NCBI GenBank assembly: GCA_002433465.1
Contig: DJIE01000187.1
Location: 12,049-18,223, forward strand
DNA from: Salinisphaera sp. UBA6602
Lineage (GTDB): Bacteria > Pseudomonadota > Gammaproteobacteria > Nevskiales > Salinisphaeraceae
Reading direction: 5' to 3'
DNA: 6,175 nt
Below the pieces are notes generated by a model that saw nothing but the letters and a program-made list of their open reading frames with translations, had not been told where the DNA came from and did not search any database. The position numbers and the translations under genes were made by a program. Below, piece by piece: positions 1 through 6,175 of this stretch (positions are counted from its first letter, which is position 1; each line of letters starts with the position of its first letter).

Positions 1-361
1 GTACTTCACGCCGTTCTACGCGATCCTGCGTGCGATTAACTTCGAAGTGCTGGGCGTGCCTGCCAAGCTGCTGGGCGTGATCGCCATGTTTGGCGCGGTA
101 CTGATTCTGTTCGTGTTGCCGTGGCTGGATCGAAGCAAGGTCAAGTCGATTCGCTACAAAGGGCTGATCTTCAAAGCAATGCTCGCGATTTTCGTGGTGG
201 CTTTCATCACCCTCGGCTATATCGGCACCCAGGCGCCGAGCCCGTTGCTGACAACCATCGCGCAGATTTGTACTGCGATCTATTTCGCCTTCTTCCTGTT
301 GATGCCGTTCTATAGCGCGATCGACAGGACCAAGCCGGTTCCGGAAAGGGTGACGGGATGA
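1..361 (+). CDS. petB: Cytochrome b of the bc1 complex, C-terminal part (5'-truncated)
   Basis: This is the last 119 residues of cytochrome b, the di-heme membrane subunit of ubiquinol:cytochrome c oxidoreductase. The reading frame is already open at base 2 and stops with TGA at 359-361. The fragment opens with YFTPFYAILRAI, the segment that follows the Qo-site PEWY-type motif in bacterial cytochromes b, so the upstream motif lies just outside the window. Three hydrophobic helices follow at fragment residues about 22-41, 57-75 and 84-104. They fit the last helices of the cytochrome b C-terminal domain, which holds no heme ligands; those lie in the missing N-terminal half. The stop overlaps the petC start as ATGA, which suggests translational coupling within a petABC operon. 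A GTG at 47 lies in frame, but it is internal to the conserved domain and is not a start. Confidence 0.95.
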   Translation, partial: YFTPFYAILRAINFEVLGVPAKLLGVIAMFGAVLILFVLPWLDRSKVKSIRYKGLIFKAMLAIFVVAFITLGYIGTQAPSPLLTTIAQICTAIYFAFFLLMPFYSAIDRTKPVPERVTG

Positions 362-1104
362 TGCGTCGGTTCCTCATTGCGCTGTTTCTGATGATGCCGC
401 TGGCCGCATTGGCGGCCGGTGGTGAATCGGTGCCTTTTCACCATGACACCAATCTTGGCAACCAGGCTTCGCTTCAGCGTGGCGCCAAGATGTTCATGAA
501 CTACTGCTCCGGCTGCCACTCGCTGCAATACATGCGCTATCAGCGGATTGCAGAAGATCTGGAGATTCCCGAGGACGTCATGGAGAACAATCTCATGATG
601 ACCCGCGGCAAGATCCACGACACCATCCAGGGCACGATGGATGCCGAGAGCGCGGCCGAATGGTTCGGCAAGGCGCCGCCGGATCTGTCGCTGACCGCGC
701 GTGAGCGCGGCGCGGACTGGGTCTATAGCTTCCTGCTGAGCTTTTATCGCGACGACTCGCGCCCGACCGGCGTGAACAACGTGGTGATGAGTAATACGGC
801 GATGCCCGCCGTCCTTGCGCCGCTGCAGGGTTATCAGGCGCTCAAGCACAGCGAAGGCGACGAAGAAGAGGGTTCGCACGGTTCCGGCCACGGCGCGCCC
901 GAGTTCGAGCTTATCCAGGAAGGCCAGCTCAACCCGGCGGAGTACAAGCAGGCCGTGGGCGACCTGACCAACTTTCTCGTCTACGTGGGCGAGCCGGCCA
1001 AGCTGGTGCGCTATTCGCTCGGCTTCAAGGTGATCGTGTTCCTGCTGCTGTTCACGGCGCTGGCCTATATGCTCAAGCGGGAATTCTGGCGCGATGTGCA
1101 TTAA
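358..1104 (+). CDS. petC: Cytochrome c1 of the bc1 complex
   Basis: This 248-residue protein is the c-type heme subunit that passes electrons from the Rieske centre to soluble cytochrome c in the periplasm. Residues 1-19 form a signal peptide (MMRR, hydrophobic core, ALA cleavage site). The covalent heme motif is C50-S-G-C53-H54, with H54 as the fifth iron ligand. The PPDL stretch at 107-110 is typical of the family, and M149 in NTAMPAVL is the likely sixth ligand. A single C-terminal anchor spans about 221-239 and is followed by the basic REFWRDVH tail. The start overlaps the petB stop by 4 bp. A purine-rich GGAAAGGG at 343-350 lies 7 bases upstream; a second in-frame ATG at 361 is possible. 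Residues about 164-180 form a loop rich in acidic residues, Gly and His, where other gammaproteobacterial c1 proteins also have variable insertions. Confidence 0.96.
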   Translation: MMRRFLIALFLMMPLAALAAGGESVPFHHDTNLGNQASLQRGAKMFMNYCSGCHSLQYMRYQRIAEDLEIPEDVMENNLMMTRGKIHDTIQGTMDAESAAEWFGKAPPDLSLTARERGADWVYSFLLSFYRDDSRPTGVNNVVMSNTAMPAVLAPLQGYQALKHSEGDEEEGSHGSGHGAPEFELIQEGQLNPAEYKQAVGDLTNFLVYVGEPAKLVRYSLGFKVIVFLLLFTALAYMLKREFWRDVH

Positions 1105-1129
1105 GTCACGTCGCTTCGAAAGCTGATTC

Positions 1130-1762
1130 ATGGCCAGTCGTAGCGCTACGATTACGCTCTATTCGCGCCCGGGCTGTGTCCACAGCCACCGGGTGCGACT
1201 GATCATGGCCGAAAAGGGCGTGGCCAGTTATACGGTGGTCGAGCTTCGAGAAGACGAGGAAAGCGAGGATCTTCTCGAGCTCAACCCCTATAACACGGTG
1301 CCCACCCTGGTCGATCGTGATCTCGTGGTCTACGACCCGCGCATCATCCTGGAGTATATCGACGAGCGTTATCCGCACCCGCCGCTCATGCCGGTGGATC
1401 CGGTGCTGCGAGCCCAGTATCGCCTGGCCATCTTTCGCATGGAGGCGGATCTTTACGGGCTGTGTGAGGATCTCGATGGTACGCCTGCCGTGGCCCGCAA
1501 GGCGCGCGAACGCATGACCGAGCTGCTGACCACGCTGGCCGCGGATTTTTCGCCGCGTGAGTATATCGGCGAGGAGTTTTCGCTGGTGGACTGCACGCTC
1601 GCGCCGATTCTATGGCGTCTCGAGCACTACGGCGTCAAGCTGCCGCCGCGGCATGCGAAAACGCTTGGCAGCTACGCACAGCGCCTGTTTGCGCGCCCGG
1701 CCTTTGCCGAAAGCCTGTCGGCCATCGAGGCCGAAATGGGTCAGCTGCCGCCCAAGCGCTGA
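1130..1762 (+). CDS. sspA: Stringent starvation protein A (GST-fold, RNA polymerase-associated)
   Basis: This 210-residue protein matches SspA (212 aa in E. coli), a GST-fold protein that binds RNA polymerase and affects stress, acid-tolerance and virulence gene expression. The N-terminal thioredoxin-like domain covers about residues 6-85 and includes SHRVRLIMAEKGV, LNPYNTVPTLVDRDL and IILEYIDERYPHPPLMPV. The surface-exposed PHP motif known to matter in E. coli SspA is at 82-84. The helical C-terminal domain holds EEFSLVDCTLAPILWRLE (148-165). Two features differ from E. coli: a cysteine at 16 (SRPGCVHSH) and Asp69-Pro70 where the GST Glu-Ser pair normally sits. The gene starts 25 bp after petC and before sspB, an order shared with Pseudomonas. 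The Shine-Dalgarno is weak (GAAAG at 1118-1122). SspA proteins are not known glutathione transferases. Confidence 0.95.
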   Translation: MASRSATITLYSRPGCVHSHRVRLIMAEKGVASYTVVELREDEESEDLLELNPYNTVPTLVDRDLVVYDPRIILEYIDERYPHPPLMPVDPVLRAQYRLAIFRMEADLYGLCEDLDGTPAVARKARERMTELLTTLAADFSPREYIGEEFSLVDCTLAPILWRLEHYGVKLPPRHAKTLGSYAQRLFARPAFAESLSAIEAEMGQLPPKR

Positions 1763-1778
1763 GCGACCGATTTTCGCT

Positions 1779-1794
1779 GCGGGCGCTCGCCCGC
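1779..1794 (+). other. Short GC hairpin in the sspA-sspB gap
   Basis: GCGGGC at 1779-1784 and GCCCGC at 1789-1794 form a perfect 6-bp stem with the 4-base loop GCTC, starting 17 bases after the sspA stop. No run of T follows, so this is not a standard intrinsic terminator. It could reduce read-through, mark an RNA processing point or simply be chance in GC-rich DNA. The rest of the 131-bp gap contains no open gene and no clear promoter. Confidence 0.3.
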
Positions 1795-1881
1795 GCTGTC
1801 GGTACCCGTATTCCCACGACTTGTTTATACGCGCGATCTGCCCCACCGTTGGACGCAGATCATTCGCTTTGCTACTGATTT

Positions 1882-1886
1882 GAGGT
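1882..1886 (+). promoter_or_regulatory. Ribosome binding site that sets the sspB start
   Basis: GAGGT at 1882-1886 lies 7 bases before ATG 1894, good Shine-Dalgarno spacing. An in-frame GTG at 1888 begins only one base after the motif, so it is rejected as the start. Confidence 0.7.
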
Positions 1887-1893
1887 TGTGCTC

Positions 1894-2325
1894 ATGGCCG
1901 AACTGACGTCCCGCCGGCCGTACCTGATTCGCGCCCTTTACGACTGGGTGCTCGATAACGATCTGACGCCCCATCTGCTGGTTGCTGCCGACGCCGATGG
2001 CGTCGATGTGCCGCGTCAATTCGTGACCGAGGATGGCAAGATCACGGTCAACATCAGCCCCGGCGCGGTGCGCGGGCTGGCGTTGGAAAATGAGCTGATC
2101 AGTTTCTCGGCGCGTTTTTCCGGGCAAAGCTATAACGTGAGCCTGCCGCCCGGCGCGGTGCTCGCGTTGTATGCACGCGAAAACGGCGAGGGCATGCTCT
2201 TCGGAGAGGTGGAAGCCGCGCCCACGCCACCCGACGATGGGCCGGGCAGTGGCACGGACGCCGATACGCAAGATGAGGGCAGCGACACCAAGAGCAAGCA
2301 CCCGCATCTCAAGGTGGTTAAATAG
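1894..2325 (+). CDS. sspB: ClpXP adaptor SspB
   Basis: This 143-residue protein matches SspB, the cytoplasmic adaptor that binds ssrA-tagged (trans-translation) products and N-terminal RseA and tethers them to ClpX. The folded substrate-binding domain is about residues 4-107. It carries SRRPYLIRALYDWVLDN (6-22), LTPHLLV (24-30), the NISPGAVRGL strand-turn, FSARFSG (71-77) and AVLALYARENG (88-98), all close to the E. coli protein. Residues about 108-138 form a Pro/Gly/Asp-rich flexible linker. The tail LKVVK (139-143) corresponds to the conserved ClpX-binding LRVVK end. The whole is shorter than E. coli SspB (165 aa) because of the linker. ATG 1894 is chosen over GTG 1888 on ribosome-binding-site spacing and homology. 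The gene follows sspA after 131 bp and is convergent with the SIS-domain gene. Confidence 0.96.
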   Translation: MAELTSRRPYLIRALYDWVLDNDLTPHLLVAADADGVDVPRQFVTEDGKITVNISPGAVRGLALENELISFSARFSGQSYNVSLPPGAVLALYARENGEGMLFGEVEAAPTPPDDGPGSGTDADTQDEGSDTKSKHPHLKVVK

Positions 2326-2335
2326 GGCAAGCCCG

Positions 2336-2355
2336 CTGCGGCAGCCCGGCCGCAG
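2336..2355. terminator. Candidate bidirectional terminator hairpin between convergent genes
   Basis: CTGCGGC at 2336-2342 and GCCGCAG at 2349-2355 form a perfect 7-bp stem with a 6-base loop. It lies within the 34 bp between the sspB stop and the minus-strand SIS gene stop. Being symmetric, it could act for both transcripts. There is no T tract on the plus side; on the minus side a loosely T-rich stretch (TTGCCCTATTTAA) follows about 7 bases beyond the stem. The position is the main support, and the sequence alone is weak. Confidence 0.35.
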
Positions 2356-2359
2356 GCGC

Positions 2360-3308
<949 letters not shown>

Positions 3309-3361
3309 GCGCAAACCTAGCGCGGGGCGCCGCCAGGGTGCTCGCATGCCCTGGCCGCGTC

Positions 3362-3397
3362 CCGGCGGCCGGGCGCCATGCGCCGCCGGACCGCCGG
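3362..3397. repeat. GC-rich inverted and tandem repeats in the lpoA-yraN gap
   Basis: CCGGCGGC (3362-3369) is the reverse complement of GCCGCCGG (3382-3389). A near copy, ACCGCCGG (3390-3397), follows at once, so the left arm could pair with either. A third option, GGCGC-CAT-GCGCC (3372-3384), overlaps the first right arm. These lie within the 106-bp gap between the lpoA stop and the yraN start and could fold in the lpoA-yraN transcript. No T tract follows on the minus strand. At this GC content chance is a real alternative. Confidence 0.4.
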
Positions 3398-3414
3398 CGC
3401 GCGCCCCGATCGTA

Positions 3415-5325
3415 TTAGCGGGCCCAAGGATCGCGGGCGGTCGACGACCCGGCGTCGTCGTTCTTGGCGTCGCTGATCGACGGCATTTCCACCAGCTCCG
3501 GCTCGCCGTCGCGGAATACCGCCCAGGCCAGATAGCGCCGGATGGTGCCATCGGGGTTGACCTTGAGCACGCCGGTCATGCCTTCGAACAGATCGTCCGG
3601 GCGTAGGCCACGCTCGGCGATACGATCGGCAAGCTTCCATGCGTCCATGCCCATGGCGAACAGACGCTCGTAGTGCTCGGCGGTCGTGCCATAGCGTTGA
3701 ATCGCTTCGGCGCGGCGCGAGTCGAGAAAATCGCCGGCGCCGACCACCCAGGGCATGTCGACGAACTCGACGCCGTTGAGGTCGATATCCTCGCCCGGAT
3801 CGGGGCTGCCGGTATAGGCATGCGAGGTGGTCAGCATGGCCAGATTGCGTGCCCGGTAATAGCGAAGCTGGCTGCGGATCAGGCGTGCCTGGGCGGGTTG
3901 GGCCGCTACGAAGATATAGTCGGCGCCGCCGCGGCGATAACTCTGTAGCAGACGCTGAATCGGGTCGCGGTGATCCGGCTCGCTGGGTTCATAGGTTGCC
4001 TGGTCGACGACCTGGCCGCCGCGTTTTTCCAGCTCGCTGCGAAACGCGTTGAACACGCGCATGCCCCAGTCGCCGCTGGGCACCAGGGCCAGCGCGCGCG
4101 TGCGGCCCTTGGCAGCGGCCTGGCGTGCGACCTCGCGGGCTTCGTCCTCGGGCGCGAGGGCGAACTGATAAAAGCCGGGGCGGCTGTCAGGCGTATCGGT
4201 GTAATTGAGACCGACGGTCGGGATCTGGCTGTCCAGGCGTGCCAGCTCCGCGACCTTCGGTTTGTCGAGCGGGCCCACCAGAATGCCCACCCGGTCGCTC
4301 TGCGCCTGCTGCAGCAATTCACTCGCGCTCATGGCGCTGGTGTCGTAGACCTGCGGGCGGGCCGGCTTGCTGCTGTCGTTTTCGTAGGCAAACATGAAGC
4401 CGTCGCGAATGGCCTTGGCCGCGCTCGAAAAGTTGCCCGTCATGGGCAACGCCAGGGCCACGCTATCGTTTTGCGGGCGCGGAGCCTGCCCGAAGCGCTG
4501 GCCGGGGCGGCTGCGCTCGACCGGGGTGGTGCGGGCGCGATAGTCAAAGCGCTGATCGAGTATGCTCCGGGTGGCCGGATGCTGCGGATAACGTTCTTCC
4601 CAGGCCGCCAGCGCCTGGTCGCGTTCGTTGCGGCTGTTCCAGCGGCGCTGGCCGATCTCCGCAAGCGCCAGCCAGCCCATCGTGGTCTGATCGGCATCCT
4701 GGGCGGCCTGGCTTTGCGGGCCCTGGCCTCGGGTGATGGCATCCAGCGCCTTGGAATAGATGTTGTCGTCGTTGCCGCGCAGCATGCGGTCGTCGACCAG
4801 CCATACGCCGCGCTGCACGAGCGCGCCGATCCCGGCGATCAGGTTGTTCTGTTCGAAATGCAGCTGGGCGCGTTTTTCCCAGACCCGTTCGGCCACCTGG
4901 GGCGGCGTGCCGCTGCCCGGCGGGGGCAGCTGTTCGAGCGCTGCCGCCGGCGGTGTGCCCACGAGATTCACTTCGCGGCGCGCCAATTCGTAGCGGGCCC
5001 GTTCCAGGTCGTTGAGCGTGCTGGGCGGGAAGCTCGACAGGATCTGCTTGGCCATCTGGGCGTCGCCGGCCTGGGCGGCGGCCAACCCGGCTTCGAAGCG
5101 CAGCTGTCGTGACCGATCACGGTCCGAGGTGCTGGCCGAAGCCTGGGCATAAAGTTCGGCAGCACGGGCGTAATCGCCTTGTGCGACCGCCTCCTCGGGC
5201 GTGCCGGCCTGGGCGTTGCCGAACTGGCCCTGGGCCTGTCGTAATTGCTCGGCGCAGCCGGCCAGCATCAGTGCAATAAGCAGGACGGCGATCGGGCCCA
5301 GCGATAGCTTTTTAGAGACGGTCAT
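3415..5325 (-). CDS. lpoA: LpoA, outer-membrane lipoprotein activator of PBP1A
   Basis: This 636-residue lipoprotein matches LpoA (LppC/YraM), which reaches from the outer membrane through the periplasm to stimulate the peptidoglycan synthase PBP1A. Residues 1-23 are a lipoprotein signal peptide with lipobox LAGC; C24 would be acylated. Residue +2 is Ala, not Asp, consistent with Lol sorting to the outer membrane. About residues 42-270 are helical and TPR-like (DYARAAELYAQA, LRFEAGLAAAQAGD, ALAAWEERYPQHP). A Pro/Arg-rich hinge (about 268-286) leads to the periplasmic-binding-protein-like domain: SVALALPMTGNFSSAAKAIRDGF (288-310), VGILVGPLDKPKV (346-358), ALVPSGDWG (413-421), ADYIFVAAQPAQARLI (468-483) and GMDAWKLADRI (559-569). 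The protein is somewhat shorter than E. coli LpoA (678 aa). ATG 5325 is chosen because the signal peptide begins there; GGGAG lies 11 bases upstream, rather far. An upstream in-frame ATG at 5400 would bury the signal peptide. It heads the lpoA-yraN-gmhA unit. Confidence 0.95.
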   Translation of the reverse strand: MTVSKKLSLGPIAVLLIALMLAGCAEQLRQAQGQFGNAQAGTPEEAVAQGDYARAAELYAQASASTSDRDRSRQLRFEAGLAAAQAGDAQMAKQILSSFPPSTLNDLERARYELARREVNLVGTPPAAALEQLPPPGSGTPPQVAERVWEKRAQLHFEQNNLIAGIGALVQRGVWLVDDRMLRGNDDNIYSKALDAITRGQGPQSQAAQDADQTTMGWLALAEIGQRRWNSRNERDQALAAWEERYPQHPATRSILDQRFDYRARTTPVERSRPGQRFGQAPRPQNDSVALALPMTGNFSSAAKAIRDGFMFAYENDSSKPARPQVYDTSAMSASELLQQAQSDRVGILVGPLDKPKVAELARLDSQIPTVGLNYTDTPDSRPGFYQFALAPEDEAREVARQAAAKGRTRALALVPSGDWGMRVFNAFRSELEKRGGQVVDQATYEPSEPDHRDPIQRLLQSYRRGGADYIFVAAQPAQARLIRSQLRYYRARNLAMLTTSHAYTGSPDPGEDIDLNGVEFVDMPWVVGAGDFLDSRRAEAIQRYGTTAEHYERLFAMGMDAWKLADRIAERGLRPDDLFEGMTGVLKVNPDGTIRRYLAWAVFRDGEPELVEMPSISDAKNDDAGSSTARDPWAR

Positions 5326-5383
5326 AATATTTGCAACTCCCAGGTTTGCGCGCCGTATCCCCCAAGCGCGCCGGTATGGCCTG

Positions 5384-5389
5384 CATAAT
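5384..5389 (+). promoter_or_regulatory. Candidate -10 element of rsmI
   Basis: CATAAT at 5384-5389 matches the -10 consensus at five of six bases and overlaps the lpoA -10 on the other strand. TG lies directly upstream but one base too close for a standard extended -10, and no -35 match is visible. The predicted start near 5396 would give a leader of about 28 bases to ATG 5424. Confidence 0.35.
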
Positions 5390-5393
5390 ATCA
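5385..5393 (-). promoter_or_regulatory. Candidate extended -10 promoter of lpoA
   Basis: The minus strand reads TGATATTAT, matching the extended -10 pattern TGnTATAAT at all but one base. No good -35 hexamer lies 16-18 bases upstream, as is common for extended -10 promoters. Transcription would begin near 5377-5378 and leave a leader of about 52 bases before ATG 5325. This is a sequence-based guess. Confidence 0.45.
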
Positions 5394-5404
5394 GCGCCAT
5401 CCCT

Positions 5405-5414
5405 ACGACGTCGT
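5405..5414. promoter_or_regulatory. 10-bp palindrome in the lpoA-rsmI divergent region
   Basis: ACGACGTCGT is a perfect palindrome lying just downstream of the predicted rsmI start and just upstream of the lpoA -10. It could be an operator affecting both genes. A chance palindrome of this size within about 100 bp is not rare, so confidence is low. Confidence 0.2.
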
Positions 5415-5423
5415 GAAACGACT

Positions 5424-6175
5424 ATGCAATCGACCACGGCCGCACTCTGGATTGTGGCCACGCCCATCGGCAACCTCGGCGATTTCAGCGATCGAGCTCG
5501 GCGCACGCTCGCCGAGGTGGCATTGATCGCCGCCGAAGATACCCGTCACAGCGCGCGCCTGACCCGCCACCTGGGCATCGATACGCCCATGATGTCGTTG
5601 CACGAGCACAACGAAGGCGCGCGCATCGATACCATCGTCAATCGACTGGCGGCCGGCGATTCGGTGGCTTTGATCAGCGATGCCGGCACGCCCCTGGTCA
5701 GCGACCCGGGCTATGCGCTGGTCGGCGCGGTGCGTGCGGCGGGGTATCCGGTACTTGCGGTGCCGGGGGCCTGCGCGGCGATCGCCGCGCTTTCGGTTGC
5801 CGGCCTGCCTAGCGACCGCTTCGTGTTCGAGGGCTTTCTGCCGTCCAAGGCCACCGCCCGCCGCAGCCGTCTGGCAGAGCTGGCCGAGGAAAACCGTACG
5901 CTCATCTTCTATGAGTCGAGTCATCGCATCGAACGCTGCGTGCGTGATATGGGCGATGTGCTCGGCGCCGGGCGGCGGATCGGCCTGTGCCGCGAACTCA
6001 GCAAGCTGCACGAACAGAGTGTGGTGCTCGAAGCCGGGGCGCTCGGCGACTGGCTCGCCGCGGACGACAACCGCCGTCGCGGTGAATTCGTGCTGGTGGT
6101 GGCTGGGTCGACCGAGGCGAGCGGCGAGCGGGGCGAAATCGACCTGGATGCGTTGCTCGGCGAGCTGCTGGCGTT
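5424..6175 (+). CDS. rsmI: 16S rRNA 2'-O-methyltransferase RsmI (3'-truncated by window end)
   Basis: The frame stays open to the window edge, giving 250 residues of a protein usually about 280-290 long. RsmI uses S-adenosylmethionine to methylate the ribose of C1402 in 16S rRNA, in the ribosomal P site. It belongs to the tetrapyrrole-methylase fold. Visible family motifs are IVATPIGNLGD (10-20), LIAAEDTRHS (34-43), LHEHNE (59-64), ISDAGTPLVSDPGY (84-97), VPGACAAIAALSVAGLPSDRF (113-133), FEGFLPSK (135-142), FYESSHRIE (162-170), CRELSKLHE (189-197) and RRGEFVLVVAG (218-228). In PGAC the usual third-position Pro of PGP(S/C)A is Ala. ATG 5424 has no strong Shine-Dalgarno. An in-frame ATG at 5376 would add 16 residues but lies upstream of the predicted promoter and adds no family sequence. 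The gene is divergent from lpoA, as in E. coli. Confidence 0.95.
   Translation, partial: MQSTTAALWIVATPIGNLGDFSDRARRTLAEVALIAAEDTRHSARLTRHLGIDTPMMSLHEHNEGARIDTIVNRLAAGDSVALISDAGTPLVSDPGYALVGAVRAAGYPVLAVPGACAAIAALSVAGLPSDRFVFEGFLPSKATARRSRLAELAEENRTLIFYESSHRIERCVRDMGDVLGAGRRIGLCRELSKLHEQSVVLEAGALGDWLAADDNRRRGEFVLVVAGSTEASGERGEIDLDALLGELLA

Noticed and set aside
310..1131. A 273-residue minus-strand open frame opposite petC
   Set aside because: It is antisense to a clear cytochrome c1 gene with heme motif and signal peptide. The His/Arg/Gln-rich product resembles no family I know.
1849..1878. Possible sspB promoter with TTGGAC at 1849-1854 and TACTGA at 1873-1878
   Set aside because: The -10 match is poor, and a start near 1886 would remove the ribosome binding site.
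2325..2334. Second small hairpin GGGC-AA-GCCC just after sspB
   Set aside because: The loop is too short; only three base pairs are realistic.
3309..3551. Upstream extension of the yraN frame into lpoA
   Set aside because: The added residues are Arg/Pro/Gly-rich and absent from the YraN family; the frame is open only because of high GC. The start is placed at 3308, with 3347 as an alternative.
3970..5112. A 380-residue open frame on the plus strand, antisense to lpoA
   Set aside because: It lies wholly inside lpoA, has no recognisable domain and shows low-complexity Ala/Arg/Gly composition. It is what high third-position GC produces opposite a real gene, and lpoA itself matches its family throughout.
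5326..5400. N-terminal extension of lpoA from ATG 5400
   Set aside because: It would put 25 residues before the lipoprotein signal peptide and would start upstream of the likely promoter.

Overview
The window is an ordinary, gene-dense piece of a GC-rich gammaproteobacterial chromosome. It is a junction of two widely conserved housekeeping blocks and holds no mobile element, CRISPR array, RNA gene or phage remnant that I can see. The gene order (cytochrome bc1, then sspA-sspB, then a convergent lpoA-yraN-gmhA/diaA unit divergent from rsmI) is, from memory, that of Pseudomonas and related gammaproteobacteria. In E. coli the second block has the same order but no bc1 complex. The high GC and protein sequences suggest a Salinisphaera-like or other deep-branching gammaproteobacterium. 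That assignment is inference only.

Layout: positions 1-361 (+) are the C-terminal third of cytochrome b (petB). It overlaps cytochrome c1 (petC, 358-1104) by 4 bp, so the two are probably translationally coupled. Next come sspA (1130-1762), a 131-bp gap with a short hairpin, and sspB (1894-2325). A 34-bp convergent gap with a GC-rich hairpin separates sspB from the minus-strand genes. Read in their own direction, these are lpoA (5325-3415), a very GC-rich 106-bp gap with inverted repeats, yraN (3308-2949) and gmhA/diaA (2959-2360), the last two overlapping by 11 bp. A 98-bp divergent region (5326-5423) carries a back-to-back -10-like element and a 10-bp palindrome. It leads to rsmI (+, from 5424, running off the window).

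Roles: petB and petC belong to the membrane quinol:cytochrome c oxidoreductase. SspA is a GST-fold RNA polymerase-associated stress regulator. SspB delivers ssrA-tagged proteins to ClpXP. LpoA is an outer-membrane lipoprotein activator of PBP1A. YraN is a nuclease-fold protein of uncertain role. The SIS-domain protein carries GmhA catalytic residues but sits at the DiaA locus. RsmI methylates C1402 of 16S rRNA. All complete genes look intact.

I found no convincing undescribed system. The points most worth a second look are the mixed GmhA/DiaA character of the SIS protein, the Cys16 and Asp-Pro changes in SspA, the absence of the usual dolP/BON gene after the SIS gene, and the symmetric -10 between lpoA and rsmI.
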